A stretch of 64,000 nt of DNA, taken from Chrysomallon squamiferum (lineage: Eukaryota; Mollusca; Gastropoda; Neomphalida; Peltospiridae). Each line of letters starts with the position of its first letter. Position 1 is the stretch's first letter. The stretch covers positions 7,137,661 to 7,201,660 of the forward strand of contig CM022670.1 in the NCBI GenBank assembly GCA_012295275.1, in the 5' to 3' direction. This document shows positions 62,071 through 64,000 of this stretch, one piece after another. The notes beneath the pieces are model-generated. The model worked only from the letters and a program-made list of their open reading frames with translations. It had not been told where the DNA came from and ran no database searches. Both the position numbers and the translations under genes were made by a program.

Positions 62071-63220
62071 TTTTCAACAGTTGTTGACTTGATAAATATG
62101 GTGAAATCTTTGGTTAACTGTTCTTCACTTTTTTACTAAATGTGGTGGGGCTTGGGGTGTGGGTGGGGGTTATTTTGTTCTCAACAACAAGGAAGGAACC
62201 TGATCACTCTGCCATTTATTCTTTATTTATTGACATAACAGGAATTTTTTTATTTTTTTACTTCTTTAGTTTCTTCTTTTTTTCTTTTGCTTTCATTTAT
62301 TTTTATTTATTTTTTATTTTATTTTTTTATTATTGGCATTTTGTTTTTCTGATTTTTTATTATTATTTATTAATTACCTTTTTAATACTGCATGCTGGTA
62401 ACTTACAGAGAAATTGCATTACTCACACATAAAGTGTGTAAAGGGAGATTATTGATTATGACTGTGATAATAATCAACATGGCTGCCAACACAATTTGTT
62501 CACATTGAACACACTATTGAAATTAAACACCAAGATGCCAGTCAGCAAGACTGTCTATAGATTTATTTATTTATTTTTTAAATTTTATTTCTCTTTGGTT
62601 TTTTCTCCTTTTCTTTTTTTTTTTTTTTTCCCCTTTTAATCATCATTTATTTATTTATTTATTTATTTATTTATTTGTCTTTATTTATAATTTTTTTTTT
62701 TTTTTTTTATAATTGTTGCTTTTTTGTTCTTTATATTTATTTTTATCTTTAATTTTTTGTGCCTATTTTAAGAATCATTTTATTTCCCCATTTATTTATT
62801 TTTTAGTATCTTCCATAGGAAATAAGAATATTTTATCCTTTCACTGACTGCATACACCAACATAACATCATAGCAACCAACCAGAAACCTAAAACATACA
62901 CAGCAACTGCATTTTAAAAAATTAAAAAAAAGAAGATTTTTTATTATTCCAATAAAAGATTTATCAATAAAACAAATTTCGTTACAAAAAAAAAAAAAAA
63001 AAAAATCAAAAAAAAAAATCAAATACCTGAACTAAACAATATTTTAGTTATGTTAGGTGCAGCCATGGCAACAACATGTAACTACAGGTATTCTCTTTAA
63101 GAGGTATTAAGGTGTGATCGTTTAGGTGAGTCTAATGTTTAACAGAGAGGTATCTACCTGGTATTAAAACTATGAAAATTAACATTGTGACATTTATTAC
63201 CATTCAGTGATGTATGACAC
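62071..63220. other. T-rich low complexity, no gene
   Basis: TTTA/poly-T at 62240-62380 and 62560-62780; poly-A near 62985-63004. Nothing coding. Confidence 0.7.
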
Positions 63221-63221
63221 T

Positions 63222-63420
63222 GGATTTTAGCCTAATGATAAAACACTAACTTCACGCATGGATGACCACAGAATTAAACCCCAGCAGTCAAACTGCAACC
63301 GATTGATACTCTTTTCCCATAGTAAGAAGCAGTGATCAGAAAATGTCATAGAAAAAGTGCGTGGTATGTGCTGTTCTGTCTGTATCAAGACATACTTAAA
63401 ACATCATTTGCTTGAAAGTT
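63222..63420. mobile_element. Nearly full-length degenerate SINE (forward orientation)
   Basis: TTTTAGCCTAATGATAAAAC (tRNA-like head), CAACCGATTGATACTC, TTTTCCCATAGTAAGAAGCAG, GTGCGTGGTATGTGCTGTTC and TGTCTGTATCAAG occur in the expected order of the family, followed by a remnant of the 'aaaagatcccttgct' block (AAACATCATTTGCTTGA). Confidence 0.65.
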
Positions 63421-64000
63421 CCAATAACAATAGCACATGGATGTTAAAATAATACGAAGGAAAACAAAAAAGTGGGTCACACCTCAGATCGTTATGTCTG
63501 GTGACTTCAGGGCTTGTTTGCGATATTATGGCACAATTAGATATTTTGATTTGGTATTTCGAATAAATCTTTTTTTTATGTTTTGCAGATGTTTTACATA
63601 TAACCTGAGAAAACTGTGCTTTGCACAGACATTTTGTACTGCATTGATAAGGGTGCATATCACACAGGCAACTGGGTTGATACTGTTATAGCTGTAACTA
63701 AAATAACAACAGATGTAAGATTTTCATTTGGAAGCATATAAAAGTTTGAAGTAAATTCAGGTATCATTCAGGTAAAACTGACAGGTATATTTTATTTTAA
63801 TTTTGTTTTTTTTTAAATTAATTAGATTTTAACATTTTACTGATAAGTACATTTTAAAATATTTTTTTTTACAAAACACACACACACAGATTTTTATATA
63901 TATGTAGTAATAATAATAGTAATAATAACAACACTAGTAATAATAGTAATAATGATAATGATAGTAACAACAACAACAAAAAACCATCCACAAATACCTT
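63421..64000. other. Right edge, no gene
   Basis: Open frames at 63404-63691 on both strands have no supporting similarity. (AAT)/(AGT) trinucleotides at 63905-63985. Confidence 0.6.

Overview
The window is nuclear DNA of an invertebrate animal, most likely a mollusc (gastropod-like). The coding exons are short and GC-richer than the rest. They sit in very AT-rich introns packed with TTTA, ATT, CA and TC microsatellites, and all splice sites are GT-AG. Several decayed repeats match, from memory, the tRNA-type SINE common in gastropod and bivalve genomes (the 'agcaagggatctttt' / 'ggtatgtgct' family). Short inverted repeats ending in AAGGGAGATAAC, also familiar from molluscs, support this. The species cannot be named from the sequence.

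There are two large, convergently transcribed protein genes. On the + strand (1-8367) are 13 exons covering the 3' two-thirds of a class III/V receptor tyrosine kinase (PDGFR/VEGFR, 'PVR'-like): the end of the last Ig domain, a transmembrane helix, a split kinase domain with a short insert, and a tyrosine-rich tail. On the - strand (48127 down to 22575) are 18 exons of an LMO7/LIMCH1-type scaffold. They run from the linker just after the calponin-homology (CH) domain, through a PDZ domain and long charged, Gln-rich and Gly-Pro-rich regions, to a C-terminal LIM domain and stop. The exon phases join exactly in both genes, except for one apparent single-base indel in each. Both indels lie in G runs (7811-7814 and 39635-39637), which looks more like consensus error than gene death.

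Between the genes (8368-22574) are the two 3' UTRs plus intergenic sequence. This holds degenerate tandem repeats, a near-perfect palindrome (13827-13922), a 57-bp triplication (14821-14990) and a decayed, apparently retroposed coding remnant (about 19520-20260, - strand). The right-hand 16 kb (48128-64000) is intron or upstream DNA of the LMO7-like gene. It holds microsatellites, minisatellites, SINE relics and one isolated exon-like segment on the opposite strand (52749-52808). I did not find the CH-domain exons or a promoter.

No RNA genes, CRISPR arrays, operons or intact mobile-element genes were seen. The most unusual structure is the last RTK intron. It is an array of about 32 copies of a ~33-bp unit, most of them carrying a branch-point-like motif and a TTTCTAG acceptor. 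The real acceptor of the terminal coding exon is the last member of the array.
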